DNA of 64,000 nucleotides from Varroa destructor. Lineage: Eukaryota; Arthropoda; Arachnida; Mesostigmata; Varroidae. Below the pieces are notes generated by a model. The model was not told the origin of the DNA. It was given only the letters and a program-made list of their open reading frames with translations, and made no database searches. Both the position numbers and the translations under genes were made by a program. Positions 35,869 through 47,512 of this stretch are shown one piece after another. The stretch spans positions 51,523,885 to 51,587,884 of the forward strand of contig NW_019211454.1 of assembly GCF_002443255.2 (NCBI RefSeq), written 5' to 3'. Every line of letters begins with the position of its first letter. Within the stretch, counting starts at the first letter, position 1.

Positions 35869-38800
35869 TGCGCGCGTCAAATGTTTCAGCGGCTGCCTCT
35901 ACTAGGGCCACCGGCGTCCGGCGTGTCGTTATAGTGGGCTATAGCACAGCAGCAGTTTATTTCATTGTACTTCTACTACCATCATCGCGACCACTGTGTG
36001 TCCCTTCGTAGCAACGGCAGAAAACGCGCCAGCATTGGCAACAGAAACAGCAATCGTTCAGCGACGCTGACAGTTCAATGTAGTTCGAGTAGCAGCAGTA
36101 GCAATACTAGTTGCGCTTGTCGTCGTCATCGTGGAAGTTATTCAAGTCAAAGAACGAATGAGAAGCAGGCAACATCTAGAGCTAGTTTTTACGGCTGATG
36201 AGTATTGTCTATTGGCCTTTCTGTGCCTGCGTGTATATGCATTAGGATTCCAAAGCCGCTGATGTTTGTAAGGATTCCTGCTGATACAGCGACGCGTAGG
36301 AGACTGTGAGCGGGCTGTAGTTTTCAGGCGACCCTCCTTGTTCCGTGGCTTGATATGATGCCACGCTGCAGGAGCCTCTTCACCGTCCGTCACCCTCGTC
36401 ACCGCCATCACCACGTTCATATGCCGGTAGACGACGTCCAACTGTGGCTGGCAGTTTCGCGCAGAAGACAGTAGCAGAGGATAACTTCTAGACGAGACCT
36501 AATGCTATATATAAAGAGAGAGATGACAGGACGCTACCGCTAGAACTCAGGCGTTCTGTAACGTAACGCAGAGCCCTAAGCATTAAGACCATCGTTGGGC
36601 ACAGTGTCATGGCGGTCGCTGGCGGCACGTTACGTTAGATGGAAAGCATATAGCACCGCCGATGTCGATAGAACAGGCGGAGCCGCGACTTGTCGTAGTC
36701 TATGCTCATCATCCTCGTCAACAATGCTGGTGCAGCAGACACCACCGTATATGAATTGAAATGCTGACAGCCTCTGGTGTTATAGTTACTGAGAAACAGC
36801 AGCATCAAGCTAATGTCGTACAAAATTTCCATTATCTATCATATATATCAGTACTTGATGGAACGATGCTATCATATATCCCATATTAGCAAGCAACAAT
36901 ACTCTGGACACAGCTAACACATAAGATTAGATATGAAACAGTGATACAGATTCATATGTGATCGGACTGGAATGAAACGAAAACGATGGAAAAGAAAAGG
37001 AGGAAGGGGGCACGAGTGTAAAGCGGGCTCTCACCAATAGGTTAGCGATTTCAAAGGAAATGTACTAATGAGTTGGTCTAATGATACAACTTTACAGCGT
37101 ACAGAAAAAAAAAACGCTGATTTTTTTTTTGGTGGATTTCAGACGAGGCACTAGTAACGCTGTTGCGTTTCCATGTCGTCCCTCTACCAGAATACAGTTC
37201 TTTCAATAGTGAAAAATTCAACCGTGCTTGTACCGTGCGTGTACCGGGTAACAATAGCTGTTTTCTAATGCTCCATTAATAGATGTCTCAGCGTTCGTTC
37301 CCACAGAAGAAGCAACGTAATGTACGACATGTATGCTACGATGCGAATGAAACGTTTCTATTCAAGATAAATTTTGTGAAGCAATGATTTCGTAATTGTT
37401 CTATCTTTCTATTGCTCATTGACGCTAATCACCTATTTCGTTCAAATACGTATCAAGACTTAACTCAATTCAACCAATACAGCGGAATCGACCATCGATG
37501 AACACAACAACGTTGTGTACGCGTTCCGCAATAGGTGTCGGTTCCAACAAAGCTCGTCAATGTCAGTTTCTCGTCTACCACACTTAATGCTCAATACGCA
37601 TAAAATTATTAATTAGGTGGATGGCCAGGCCAAAGCCGGCAGCTTGCCATCCTCCTCGTCAACCTTTTAACCTACTTACCCAGCTATTTTATTCTTAGCA
37701 GTGTCTATCGTCTTTCGGAAGAGGGAAAGCGGACAGCCCCAGTGCCCTCTTTGCGGGCGTTTCAAATAGATTTCTGTTCATCACCCTCTCTTGTCTATGT
37801 TATCTACACGCTCCATGTAGCCTCCTGTCGTCGCCGTCGTCTTTGGTTTGAGCTTGCAGATCTCGCGTGCCCGGAATCTCTCCTTTTACCAGTCTTTTTA
37901 CACGGTGTCTACACAGGATCTACGCACATCCACAAAAATATCCTGACTGATTAAAAGAAACCTCTCCCTGCCGGCTAGATCCTGCTGCCTTAGTCCCATT
38001 GGCCCCGCTTGGGCTAGTCCACTTTTACGCTCCTTATTGGTCTTATTTGCATAAACTTAAATTACGTTTTTAGATGTTTGCAGCAGCGACAGGAGTAGTG
38101 GTGTTAGTGGGGAATAGGTGCAGTAACAAGCAGACACACAGAAGGCAAGTAAGTCTCGTGGCAGTGGTGCTGCGTATGGCCTGCAGCGTGGTCCACAGTG
38201 GGTCACGCCGGACAGCGAATTCATGCCCAGTCACTTGACTAACCAACACGTGGAAACAGAACAAGTTCTGCCAACGGCTGTTTTATCATCACTAGTGCCT
38301 TAGCAAAAAAAAAATAGGCCGACATGGCCGTATGTTTGTTTTATTGCTCAGTAAAACTAGTATGGGATTTTTCTTTATAATTATAGCAACGTGTATCAGA
38401 AAGACAAGTTTTGCTAAAAAATATATGTAAGTTTACTATGCATGTTTGAAAGCGAGATTCTATGCATTCTACCATAGAAGATTTCTACGATTTTTAGTAA
38501 ACTGTCGGACGAATGATGGTGTGTTAGATTAGCTCATGCCGAGGCCGTTTTTGCGGCCGGCCTGCTCTTGTAAATGTAGAACAAACTTTCGAACTGGATT
38601 CATAGATCGCTCTACATCTTCTCACTAGATTTTTTCTAATATTACCCAGAAATGTTTTATATAATCTAATGACCTGAGTGCAACTTAAATAACTGATCAT
38701 TGCATATCTCTCATGTCACAGGAACTCTACACAAGAAAGTTGTATTACTGAACAGGAGATCGTGCAAATACCTATTATTTATATAACGTTACACATATGA

Positions 38801-41076
38801 CGCATTTTACACATATAAAGACGCTCACGTTTTTCTACACCGGCCTTCAAGTTCAGCTCCATGTACACTTCATATTCAAAATAGCCTTAATACATAATAA
38901 TAGACCAAGTGAATTTTACTTGAAGAACTTAGTTTTACAGATCGGGTCAGTCATGCATATGCGTGCAGGAGACCTCCTATAGACAAAGTGTAAGTAACAG
39001 GACAAGTTGGTAGCGCAGATATCCTCTGCATGGCCTAGTCGATTCGCAACGGGGGTTGGAAGAAATTCGACGGTGCTCGAATGTCTTCTGGGGCGAGAGA
39101 ATACCCACTATTATCTACATCTTAATTAGCGTAGAGCAACGAGACCCGCCACGCCGGAACAGACCAATCGGCCACGAGAGCACCTCAAGCGGCGCTGTTG
39201 GCAGGGGCTAGAACCGCTGGGTCACGAGGAGCTGCGAAATCCCCTCGTCACCCCTTAGTCCCTATTCCTCTGTTCTTGTAGGATTGCTGATGTAGTAGCA
39301 CGAGTTCTACTACCACTACAACTATTGCAAAGCATGCGCTACAGACCGGTGGTAGTGCGTTAAAGAAGCGGATACACACAGTCCGTCGGACCGAGCAGCT
39401 TCTCTTGCCCTTACGCCAATACTTATTCAAATCAGCCCGCGCGGAACTGTCGCTCTGTCCGGCGTCAAGTCTGGGTAGATTGAGCTATGATCTCTGTTCA
39501 CTATCCTCAACTGTCCCCATCTATACAGAGTATGCTAGGTAGCATGCTAGCAGTAAACCGGCCGGATCAAGTTGTAATAGTGCGTGTACTTGTTCTTATT
39601 ATAGATAGCTTCTTCGTTCGGCCAGACCATAACTTTCATTATATTCTGCTTAGCTTTGTAAACGGTTGGGTCACTCATAGCAATAGCAAAGTCGGCAAAA
39701 AAGAACAACATCCATTAAGTAAAATCTCATCTTATATATATATATATACTATTTTTCCGTGTATATTTAATTACTAATTATACGTTTCGTAATTATTCTG
39801 GGTCAATTTCGTTTAATTGATGTAAATGCTTTGTAAGTTATTTTTTTTCAGACATACCTTAAACGTAGCAACCATGATTGCATGTGTTCCTTCAAACTGC
39901 ATTATCTGGGTGATTAATTTTATATAAAATAACGCATTTATTACGTGTGTGTTTTCACATGCTAACTGTGCTTGTTTTTGTTGTTTACTAGCAGAATTAT
40001 TTTAACGTTAAGTATTCAGTAAATGCTCAAACTTCTTCCTACAGAAATTTAAGTTAAGCATAATCCATCAAAGATGAAGTAAAACGTTTTTCGTCCACTT
40101 CATGAACGCTCTTCGTATGGGTCTCTCTGATGCCTTTCTACGTATACAAAAACCAAACAAAGAAAGCATACGTCTCGCGAACAGCTGTTTCACGTTTATA
40201 TCGCTACGGTTTAATTCAAATCACGGAAAATCCAAAGCTAGAAAATTACCATGTTTACAAATAATTTCAATAAACTTCCGTTAACAAGGCGTAACAAGTT
40301 TTTCCGATACTTCTAGTCCGTGTCTCGTCACATCCGCTCGTGACGTCGTTAAGTAGACGAGATTGAAAACGATTCCTTTTGTATTCTACAGTAAAGCGAG
40401 ATGTCCTTGTTTTAAGCAACACATATATCTTTATAGCTAAATTTTATATGGCGGAAACGCACCAATTAAAGGCAATGCTATATAACACTACACGAGCTAG
40501 ATGGTACCCTGAGTACTTAGTCTCGGTTAGGGGATGCTAGACGCAAATATGGCGATCTGTCGTTTGTTGTTTTTGTCGTCAAATCGATGCATAGTTTTAA
40601 AATTTCAACGCGATTTCAGTCGCATCTATCGCGTTCTAACTTTAAAATGGTAAAAATCTTTCAAGACCTGGAATTTCTAGCTGGATTATTATAATAGCAA
40701 TAGTAGCGTACACAAATGGTAGCTCTGTATATGCATTTAAAAACGGATACAGGATCATAGAAGAGCACAATAGCACCATCACCAGCAGGATCATGTAAAA
40801 TGGGAAGAGTCGATGAAGAGGTTCCAGCCGACATGCAGGAAGATGCTCTATAGCAAACCCTCTTTCATAGGACCTACGCTGCCTGACTTAGCCTGCTGCT
40901 GTCGTTGCTGGCACGAACTAGCTTCATTGATGTCTGTAGAAAACCTTCTGCTGGAGCCTCAAAGATTCAGGCATCGCTCAGTGAAGACAAGACAATAATT
41001 ACAGTAATTGCGGAGGAAAGCCGGGGCAGTGAACGCCGATAAGAAAGGGTGGCCAGACAGTTCCAATCTTCTTCAG
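35869..41076. other. Alternating AT-rich DNA and trinucleotide-rich patches
   Basis: GC-richer patches with AGC/GTA/CGT triplets occur at about 35.9-36.6, 37.6-38.3 and 39.0-39.5 kb, between AT-rich stretches. Short TA runs occur at 39733-39748. An ATG frame of 61 codons at 40813 has a Cys cluster (CCCRCW) but no other support. No gene is recognised. Confidence 0.45.
39733..39748 (+). repeat. (TA)8 microsatellite
   Basis: Eight TA units in AT-rich DNA. Confidence 0.8.
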
Positions 41077-41222
41077 TTGCAGCGGCATCAGAGGCTCCTG
41101 CTTCCAACCAACCCCCCAGCATTCGGCTCCCGACTGGTCTTCTACCATATACACGCTACTGAGGACTCGGTTGCAGCTGGGCTGGGAGTCACGCTTGGGC
41201 CTGGTGATAAATGACGCTATGG
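41077..41222 (+). CDS. Candidate internal exon with both splice sites
   Basis: A strong acceptor (CAATCTTCTTCAG, ending 41076) and a consensus donor (ATGG/GTAAGA at 41223) bound 146 bases. The frame starting one base in is open to the donor: 48 codons beginning CSGIRGSCFQP and ending ...LGLVINDAM. A second frame is open from 41008 and ends at TGA 41212-41214 after ...GVTLGPGDK. That would suit a terminal exon instead. No family is recognised. Pseudo-exons of this size are common in long introns. Confidence 0.28.
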
Positions 41223-42649
41223 GTAAGAGTATAAAAATAATTGAAAAATGTCCTCGTTGTTCAGAGCCCCATACGTCGCACGTGAACTGCTTCTGGCGCT
41301 AGCGTTAGTACGACTGCCGTCGACGTTATGCCTTGTAAGTGCGCGCGTGTGTGTGTGTGTGTATATGCGCGCTTAAGGGCACGATACTTGTATGTGCTGG
41401 CGCTGCAGAAGCGGCAACGGCTTCAATCAGGCGGCGACGCTCCGCGGAGAACGTTGTCTTCTTACCGTGGCTGAGTTGCGGAGTATACCATGAAGCATCC
41501 TGAAGGAACGTACATGTATCGATAAAAGGAGTATATATGATACGCGCTCATTAATATCACCATGCAGGACATTGCAGGAAGGACCACAGGGCATTTTATT
41601 CGTCAGTGCGCCGGGAGAAAGACAGTATGCGTACAGAAATAGATGTCAGACAAGTCTTTCTATACACATGCTGTCCGACAAAAGAAAACTTCTAAATAAT
41701 GAAAACATTTAATAGTCTCTTATTGGGCTCTAATCATGCTACATCGTATGAAATTTAACAATACTTTTCACAAGCTACCCCAGTGTAAAACGCTGCTCAT
41801 GTTACGTATCACCCCTTTGAGGCGAGCGGCATCCGTATAAGTCCATAATTCACCAAAGTTCATATTCATATATAAAGTACATCATATTATTACTACTACG
41901 AAATATATCATGAAATAATCCGAAAGTCATATAATTCCAAAAAAGGCCTATGTAGACATCTCCAGTGGAACTTTTTTTAACGATGTGACAGTCGCACAGG
42001 CAGCATTGATCGCAAGTTACCTATTATTTTATAAATGGTACATATTACATGCTTAGTAAGTTTATTCCTTCCTAATCTTCTAGGCTTTACTCGTGTGTCT
42101 TGTACGTCTTGTTCCGCTTAAAAAAGCAAAGAAAGAACGTTACTTCTCCTGGTCATTGTTCTGTACCCAAATTCTTTCTCGCCTTTACGGGATCATTCGG
42201 GCGTAAACGAAACGCCTGCCAACAAAACCTGTTCCGTCAGCGTCGTCTCCGCACTCATCTCCGTCTCAACTCTCATTAGAGAAAACTTTAATAGCATTGG
42301 TCCTTGGTGCTACTGGATGCTGACAGTGATGTCGACGATGCTGCTGATGGAGATATTGGTGATCTTGATTATAAGTGGAACGATGGCAAAGGGGGCGACA
42401 CAGCCAATGATGATGTTTCATATATTAACATCGGCTCACTTGCGTGTTGGCTGGCAATCGGCGTTTGCCTTCTGCGCCCAGAACATTGGAACAGCACTAC
42501 CTTTGCTACTAATTAGGCACATATTTGCTTTCTTTCTATAGTAAGCGCGATCCAGCGGTTGATTCAACTGCTGCTTTTGTCGTAGTCTTCATTTTTTCTT
42601 GTTTCATCTTTCAAAAGTCTTCGAAGTCTATTAAAGGGTTCAATTTCGA
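41223..42649. other. No supported gene; contains Z-DNA-like tract
   Basis: A GC-rich piece to about 41.5 kb includes the alternating tract 41339-41372. It is followed by AT-rich DNA to about 42.2 kb and a GAT-rich stretch at 42.3-42.45 kb. Confidence 0.5.
41339..41372 (+). repeat. 34-bp alternating purine-pyrimidine tract
   Basis: GC units, then (GT)8, then ATAT, then GCGCGC, give 34 bases with no break in purine-pyrimidine alternation. Such tracts are the classic substrate for left-handed Z-DNA under negative supercoiling. Confidence 0.9.
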
Positions 42650-42706
42650 CTTACAGACAGCCAGCCAGCCAGCTAGCTCTATTGCGAGTGGCTGTCTGTC
42701 TGTAAG
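42650..42706 (+). repeat. Hairpin with 17-bp stem
   Basis: CTTACAGACAGCCAGCC pairs with GGCTGTCTGTCTGTAAG with a single mismatch, around a 23-base loop rich in CAGC/TAGC. It arises from opposed CAGC and CTGT repeats. The size is near that of a miRNA precursor, but the stem is shorter than the usual 22 or more. A donor-like GTAAGT lies at 42702-42707 at the end of the right arm. Confidence 0.6.
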
Positions 42707-45298
42707 TGGCGAGTCTCCCTATACGTACATCTACACTATATATGCATGCACTTTTTCCTACTTTTATGGACAAGGTTCTTCTGTTTCCTACAACTATAAA
42801 CACACACAGGCATACGCATACACAAAGCAAGCAAGACAGCGTCATGGTAATGGCAGAATGGAAACGAAGAAATAGTAGCGAGACGTAAGATCTTCGATTA
42901 CGACTGCTGCTTTTCCTGCTGCTCTTACTTCGGAAGCCATTGCCGGTGCTGTTGCTGCTACGACTGAAACTCTGTCGTATGCCCCTTAAACCCCTGGATT
43001 TCGTCCTGCCAATGCGCAGCATATACTTATGTGTCTATGTATCCGTTGCTTCGTCTATGGCGCTGATCGTACCGCTTTCAAGACCCTTTTCTTACAAGCC
43101 ACTCACTATTATTAGCCTCTATTCGGAAATCTCAAACTCATCGGTCTTATCACCCTGCTTCTCGCCCATTACGGGCTATTAGTTTCTTAGCTAAGAGCGT
43201 GGTCTGGTCATCAGCGCCATTGGCTGCGGCGGCAGTGGCAATAGCAGTGGTAGCGGTAGCAGTAGCGATCGAGTTTAGCCGCCAGTTTCCTTTCTTCGGT
43301 TCACTCAGTTCGGTCGCCGGCTATTGAGCTCAGTAGCTTTCGTCAGCGGGATCGTGGTCGTTCGTTTAGACTTAGAGTATTGGACAACATAGCGTTGGTA
43401 AGCATGGCAACAGCAGCAGTAGCAGACAGCCTGTCTTGCCGATTGTGGACAGCACCCGTGTCCGTGTATAGTGGTTTTAGTCGCTGCGGCGTACATGTAG
43501 TGGTAATCGCAGTAGTCGACAGTGATGTAGCAGCAGCGCCGGTCGAGGGATTAGAGAGGAGCGTTAGCTGCTAAGAGCCAATGCGACGGGCAGCTGCGGC
43601 GGACTGTCGTGCAAGGAGCGAGCCAAGCCCAAGTAGAAGGCGCCCGGGCGGGCAGATCTTCCTGGCAAAAGAGAGATGGGTAGACGACAACGGGGGCAGC
43701 TGCACCGAGATGACGAATAAGTAAGGGAAAATGGAAGGAACAGCTCGTATCATTTGAGGTTTGAGCTGTTTGATGACTCCTCATTCGCTGGCCTAACGGT
43801 GACTGGAACCCTAAAGAGCCTGCTTCGCTGTTTAATCTGAGACTAAGTCAGTTGGGATGTGGCCAGTTCTGCTTCCGCTATTGTGACTTCGACTGCTACT
43901 GTGGCCATTATTATTGCTTTTTGCGTGGCAACCTTGAAAGAAAGCGAAAGGAGTCAGGCGCAAAAAATGAATAAAGCCTTACTCATCGCGACTGGAGATC
44001 GTAGCAGCGTCAGCTCAACTTCAAAGTGGCTTAAACGCTGGAAATACACCAGAAGATGAGCTAATTAATTAGGTCGGTACTACAACGTTATTACCGTGCT
44101 CAGGCGCACACACACATATACACGAGCCAAGGAACTTAGGACAGCAACCCTAAAGTGTCCGACTGTCACTTGTTTTTTTGGTGCTGACGACGATTATGAG
44201 ATGTGAGCACTAAAAAGAGCTTCTTGAATTTATGAAATATCTACGTGACTAAATATGCATCTAATGTTTTATAAGCTATATCACCGCTTTTTGGTTAACC
44301 TGAAGCGAACTCTGTTAAACGACATTTATGTGGAATTTTTTTTTCTTTCTAGAAGACAAAAACAACAAAGACGAAAACTGAACAAAAAGCCAAATAGACG
44401 AAGTTCTTAATTAAATGTAAGAACGAAACGCATTCGAAATACTGATTAGTTACTGTTTTCATTTAGGCATTGCTTGATACCAAGGGAGCGGGCTCTCAGA
44501 AAATACCGTCCGACGAGCATATAATACGGTCACTATTATATCGTGCCGCACTGGCATGCCCATCGATGACACATTTGTAAAAAAAAAAACAAGCCCGGGT
44601 TCCGCGCCCTCAATCGGATGACTAAATCGCTTGTCGTGGGAGGTAGGCACCGGGGAGTAGGCGGTAGCCTTTTTGTTTCACGTGTATACTCATTCTGCCG
44701 GACTCAGCTAGCATATTCACGCAATTTTGAGGCTGATATGATCTCATCAAGCGAACAGCTCGTGTAAAATCCCCATTTAGCATTAAAAGCTGCCAACGGC
44801 GCAATTAGATGTGGGAATCTTCTCTCGCCTCGACTCAACTGGGAGACCGAGGGAATGCACGAAGGAAATCGGGCGAATGGTGGGCCCGTTACGGGCCTCT
44901 GGCCGTGCCGGCGGTGATGCTGCAGTAGCACAGATCTTGAGCGTGCTTTAATTGAGGGTATTTAGATTGTAATGGGGCTGGCAGCGGCGCACCGGCGGCG
45001 CTGATGAGGAGAACTCAAAACGAACTTAGCAGCTTGCTGCACTACGGGTCACTGTCCGCCTGCAGACGCATCTCGGGACGTTCGCTTATGTGCACATGAG
45101 ACTCACTTAGACGCATAGCCTGCGCAAACTGCACTCCCAGGCAACTATGAGATACAGACAAGCAATACAGGACACTCCTGGCCCCCGCTCACACTTCTCT
45201 CAGCGCGCAATATTCCTCCTACCGCCTCTTCAGCCTGAGCATCATGATGCTTAAGCGGAGCTCGAGCAGACGCTAGCTCTCTGTTTTTCACTCTTTAG
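42707..45298. other. Trinucleotide-rich region without supported genes
   Basis: Degenerate GCA/GTA/GGC triplets dominate, for example at 43210-43275 and 43405-43545. Open frames occur on both strands as a result. A plus frame at 42940-43182 contains several ATGs and reads Leu/Ser-rich. I find no domain or clean exon boundaries. Confidence 0.45.
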
Positions 45299-45425
45299 CA
45301 CGAACAACCAAATCATTACAACCAGCACCATCCGTCAGGTCAGACGCCGGTAATTCCAGGATCAGCCAGTTAAACCGGGTAGACTCCACTAGCTCCCTAT
45401 ACTTCCCTGCAGTAGCCCTCCACAG

Positions 45426-45649
45426 CACCATGTTGCAACTTCAGAAGGCTGTCGCCATTGCTGTTTGCCACAGACTCGCGGAGATATTGCATACATATCC
45501 GTCTCATTGGCCACAAGGACAAGGATGAATACTACATCCCGTTCGCTGTATCGCTAGCTTGCCTCATCCATGCCGCCATCGGCATCCGGTTTCGCGTTTT
45601 CCCAACACTCGTCGTTGATGCTGCGTCAAGCCACCTCTCAAAGGCACAA
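45426..45649 (+). CDS. Candidate internal exon ending at GTATGT
   Basis: An acceptor-like CCCTCCACAG (ending 45425) and a donor CAA/GTATGT at 45650 bound 224 bases with one frame open for 74 codons. Its middle reads IHIRLIGHKDKDEYYIPFAV, a plausible folded segment, and third positions are GC-leaning. A competing frame from a strong acceptor at 45298 (CACTCTTTAG) is open for 76 codons to TGA 45526-45528 and includes an ATG at 45430 in a CACC context. It overlaps nothing on the minus strand that is better supported. Not recognised. Confidence 0.25.
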
Positions 45650-45809
45650 GTATGTCGCTTCCTTTTCCCTTTTCTACCCCGATTCGCCCCTCTGTAATAC
45701 TTGTCCCTAGTCACGACACTCTCGAAGTTAAGTCGAGTCGGGGTGGAGATTGTTAGTATTATTAATGAGAGTCGGCATCTCGTTAACCTCAAGCAAGCGA
45801 AGTCCTTAC

Positions 45810-46060
45810 CGTTGTCTGGGTGGTGGGAATGGTTGGTGTGAAAAGAGCTGGAACACTGAACTATTGTCTTGAAGCGACGCGACAGGCCATAGCGGCAGGC
45901 AGCCTGTGAAGCCAGAGGCATTTGCAGCAACGCGCCCCCACGGGTCCGTTGCGAGAGTGTTGACATCAGCGGCGGCGAACCAGTTTGCTGGACTGGTGCT
46001 CGAATGGTGATGATAAAACGAGAATGGGGCACAATTAAAATAATCATCACTTAAAGCCAA
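45810..46060 (-). CDS. Candidate internal exon, best-bounded in the window
   Basis: On the minus strand a good acceptor (CCCCCTTTTGCTAG, AG at 46062-46061) is followed by 251 bases open in one frame to a donor CG/GTAAGG at 45809. The translation is rich in Ser, Ala, Pro, Phe and His, with a HHH, several Trp, and a FSHQPFPPPRQ end. It looks like the disordered N-terminal part of a regulatory protein. A second frame from an ATG at 46047 is open for 171 codons through the donor, so the reading frame is not certain. I searched by eye for a homeobox-type or zinc-finger partner exon at lower coordinates and found none. Confidence 0.33.
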
Positions 46061-46343
46061 CTAGCAAAAGGGGGCCGCAATTAAATTCTTGACACAGGAA
46101 TAGTTATAGTATAAAACGAGAATGAATAGATAAAGAAGGCTAACTGGAAAATGATATAAAATTGGACGAGCATTTGTACCATCACAGAGTGCTGCTCGTT
46201 TTATGTTTCGAGGCACATGAGAAGCATGTGGTCGATTTTTTAAGAAGGTCTTTATCAACACATGCTCCGAAATTCCGTCATTGAGGTTGAGGTCCCTTAA
46301 CAACAAAAAAATAAGGACATTGTTTGTGTGGCCCTAATTGTTA

Positions 46344-46637
46344 ATGTTGTCGCCGCGTCCATGGCCATTAGAATTACAACTCTGTATTCTTGAATTGGTG
46401 ATCGTAGTTCTTAGGAAATGTCCATTTGGTTCCGTCGACGAAATTTCGTCTTTCTATTCGCTGTCAAAGCATCGATTTCGACGGTTTGCCTATTGTTACC
46501 ACTCTAATCAGTATAAGCGGTCCGGTGTCACATTGTTATTTCATCAGTCCCTTACAAAGTATCATTATAGTTGTGCGCGTAGCAAAAGAACACACAGGCT
46601 AGCCAACGATCCGGCCTTATCGCAGTCAAAATTTTGA
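46344..46637 (+). other. 97-codon ORF from a true ATG (unrecognised)
   Basis: The frame begins MLSPRPWPLELQLCILELV and ends with TGA at 46635-46637. It has a Leu-rich start followed by a Tyr/His/Arg-rich part. The Kozak context is weak. It could be a single-exon small protein, or a frame retained by chance; no family is recognised. Confidence 0.22.
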
Positions 46638-46879
46638 AAATTTACCAAAAACAAAAATGACTCAGAGATGCCATAACTATTTTCGACCAGATCAACAGCC
46701 CTTGCGGTCGCCGCTGCCACCGTCAAATAAACGACCTGATAATCGAGATTGTCGTTGCATGTGTACCGACGATTCAACGTTCAACGAGCAGACAAGACTT
46801 GAAATTATCAATATAAACAAAAACAGCAACGGCCAGTACAGTTTATAGGACCGGTTAACAGTAACGACGACAACAGCGT

Positions 46880-46894
46880 CAGCAGCAGCAGCAG
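46880..46894 (+). repeat. (CAG)5 tract
   Basis: CAG units continuing into GTAGTAGCAG. Confidence 0.8.
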
Positions 46895-46967
46895 TAGTAG
46901 CAGCTGCAAAGATCCGGACTATAGCCTCCCGCAAGTCTTCGGCCAGCGAAGATTCATGATACAATGC

Positions 46968-46983
46968 GGGGGGGGGGGGGGGG
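46968..46983 (+). repeat. G16 homopolymer
   Basis: Sixteen consecutive G, able to form intramolecular or intermolecular G-quadruplexes and prone to replication slippage. Confidence 0.92.
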
Positions 46984-47442
46984 ATCACCATATAAATACA
47001 TACATAGAAATAATTCAGTGCATTTTCTTACATACACAATGTGCAATTCGGTATTGGCCGGTTCCATGGATGACTGTTGCTAACAAACTCGTCTACTATC
47101 GACGTTGTCGCTTTAGCCACGCTGCTTCGCAACGAAGCACAAAACGGTTGCTGAACGCACGAGAGTGACTGAGGCGAGATACATCGATGGGCAGTACAGA
47201 AAAAAAGAAAGGGAATTTCCTGTTGCTCTACTTTAATATGTACAATCGCTCCTTATTCAGGTCGCCTTTGTTGTTGCGCCTGTCGTCGTTGCTTCTTCTT
47301 ATTCATTCGCTTTGTTCGTCGTTGTCATGTTATTGTGTGTCGTTGCTGTTTTATTCTCTCACTCGAAGGGAAAGGAAATCCGTTGTTGCTTGCGTCCGCC
47401 AAGTCGACTGACGGGTCGTTGACAGTCAACTGCTGACGCTGA

Positions 47443-47466
47443 CGCCGCCGCCGCCGCCGCCGCCGC
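47443..47466 (+). repeat. (CGC)8 tract
   Basis: Eight uninterrupted CGC/GCC units, 24 bp, inside a T-rich strand-biased block. Confidence 0.9.
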
Positions 47467-47490
47467 TGATCTCGTCATCGTCATCCGCTA

Positions 47491-47512
47491 CATCATCATC
47501 ATCATCATCATC
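47491..47512 (+). repeat. (CAT)7 tract
   Basis: Seven CAT units 25 bases after the CGC tract. Confidence 0.9.

Noticed and set aside
45532..46047. 171-codon minus-strand ATG frame as a single-exon gene
   Set aside because: It passes through a good donor at 45809, the composition is uneven, and another frame fits the splice sites better. Kept only as an alternative to the exon candidate.
46692..46991. 99-codon minus frame with PPPPP and poly-Ala/Val
   Set aside because: The residues come directly from the G16 and CAG/GTA repeats; it is low complexity with no domain.
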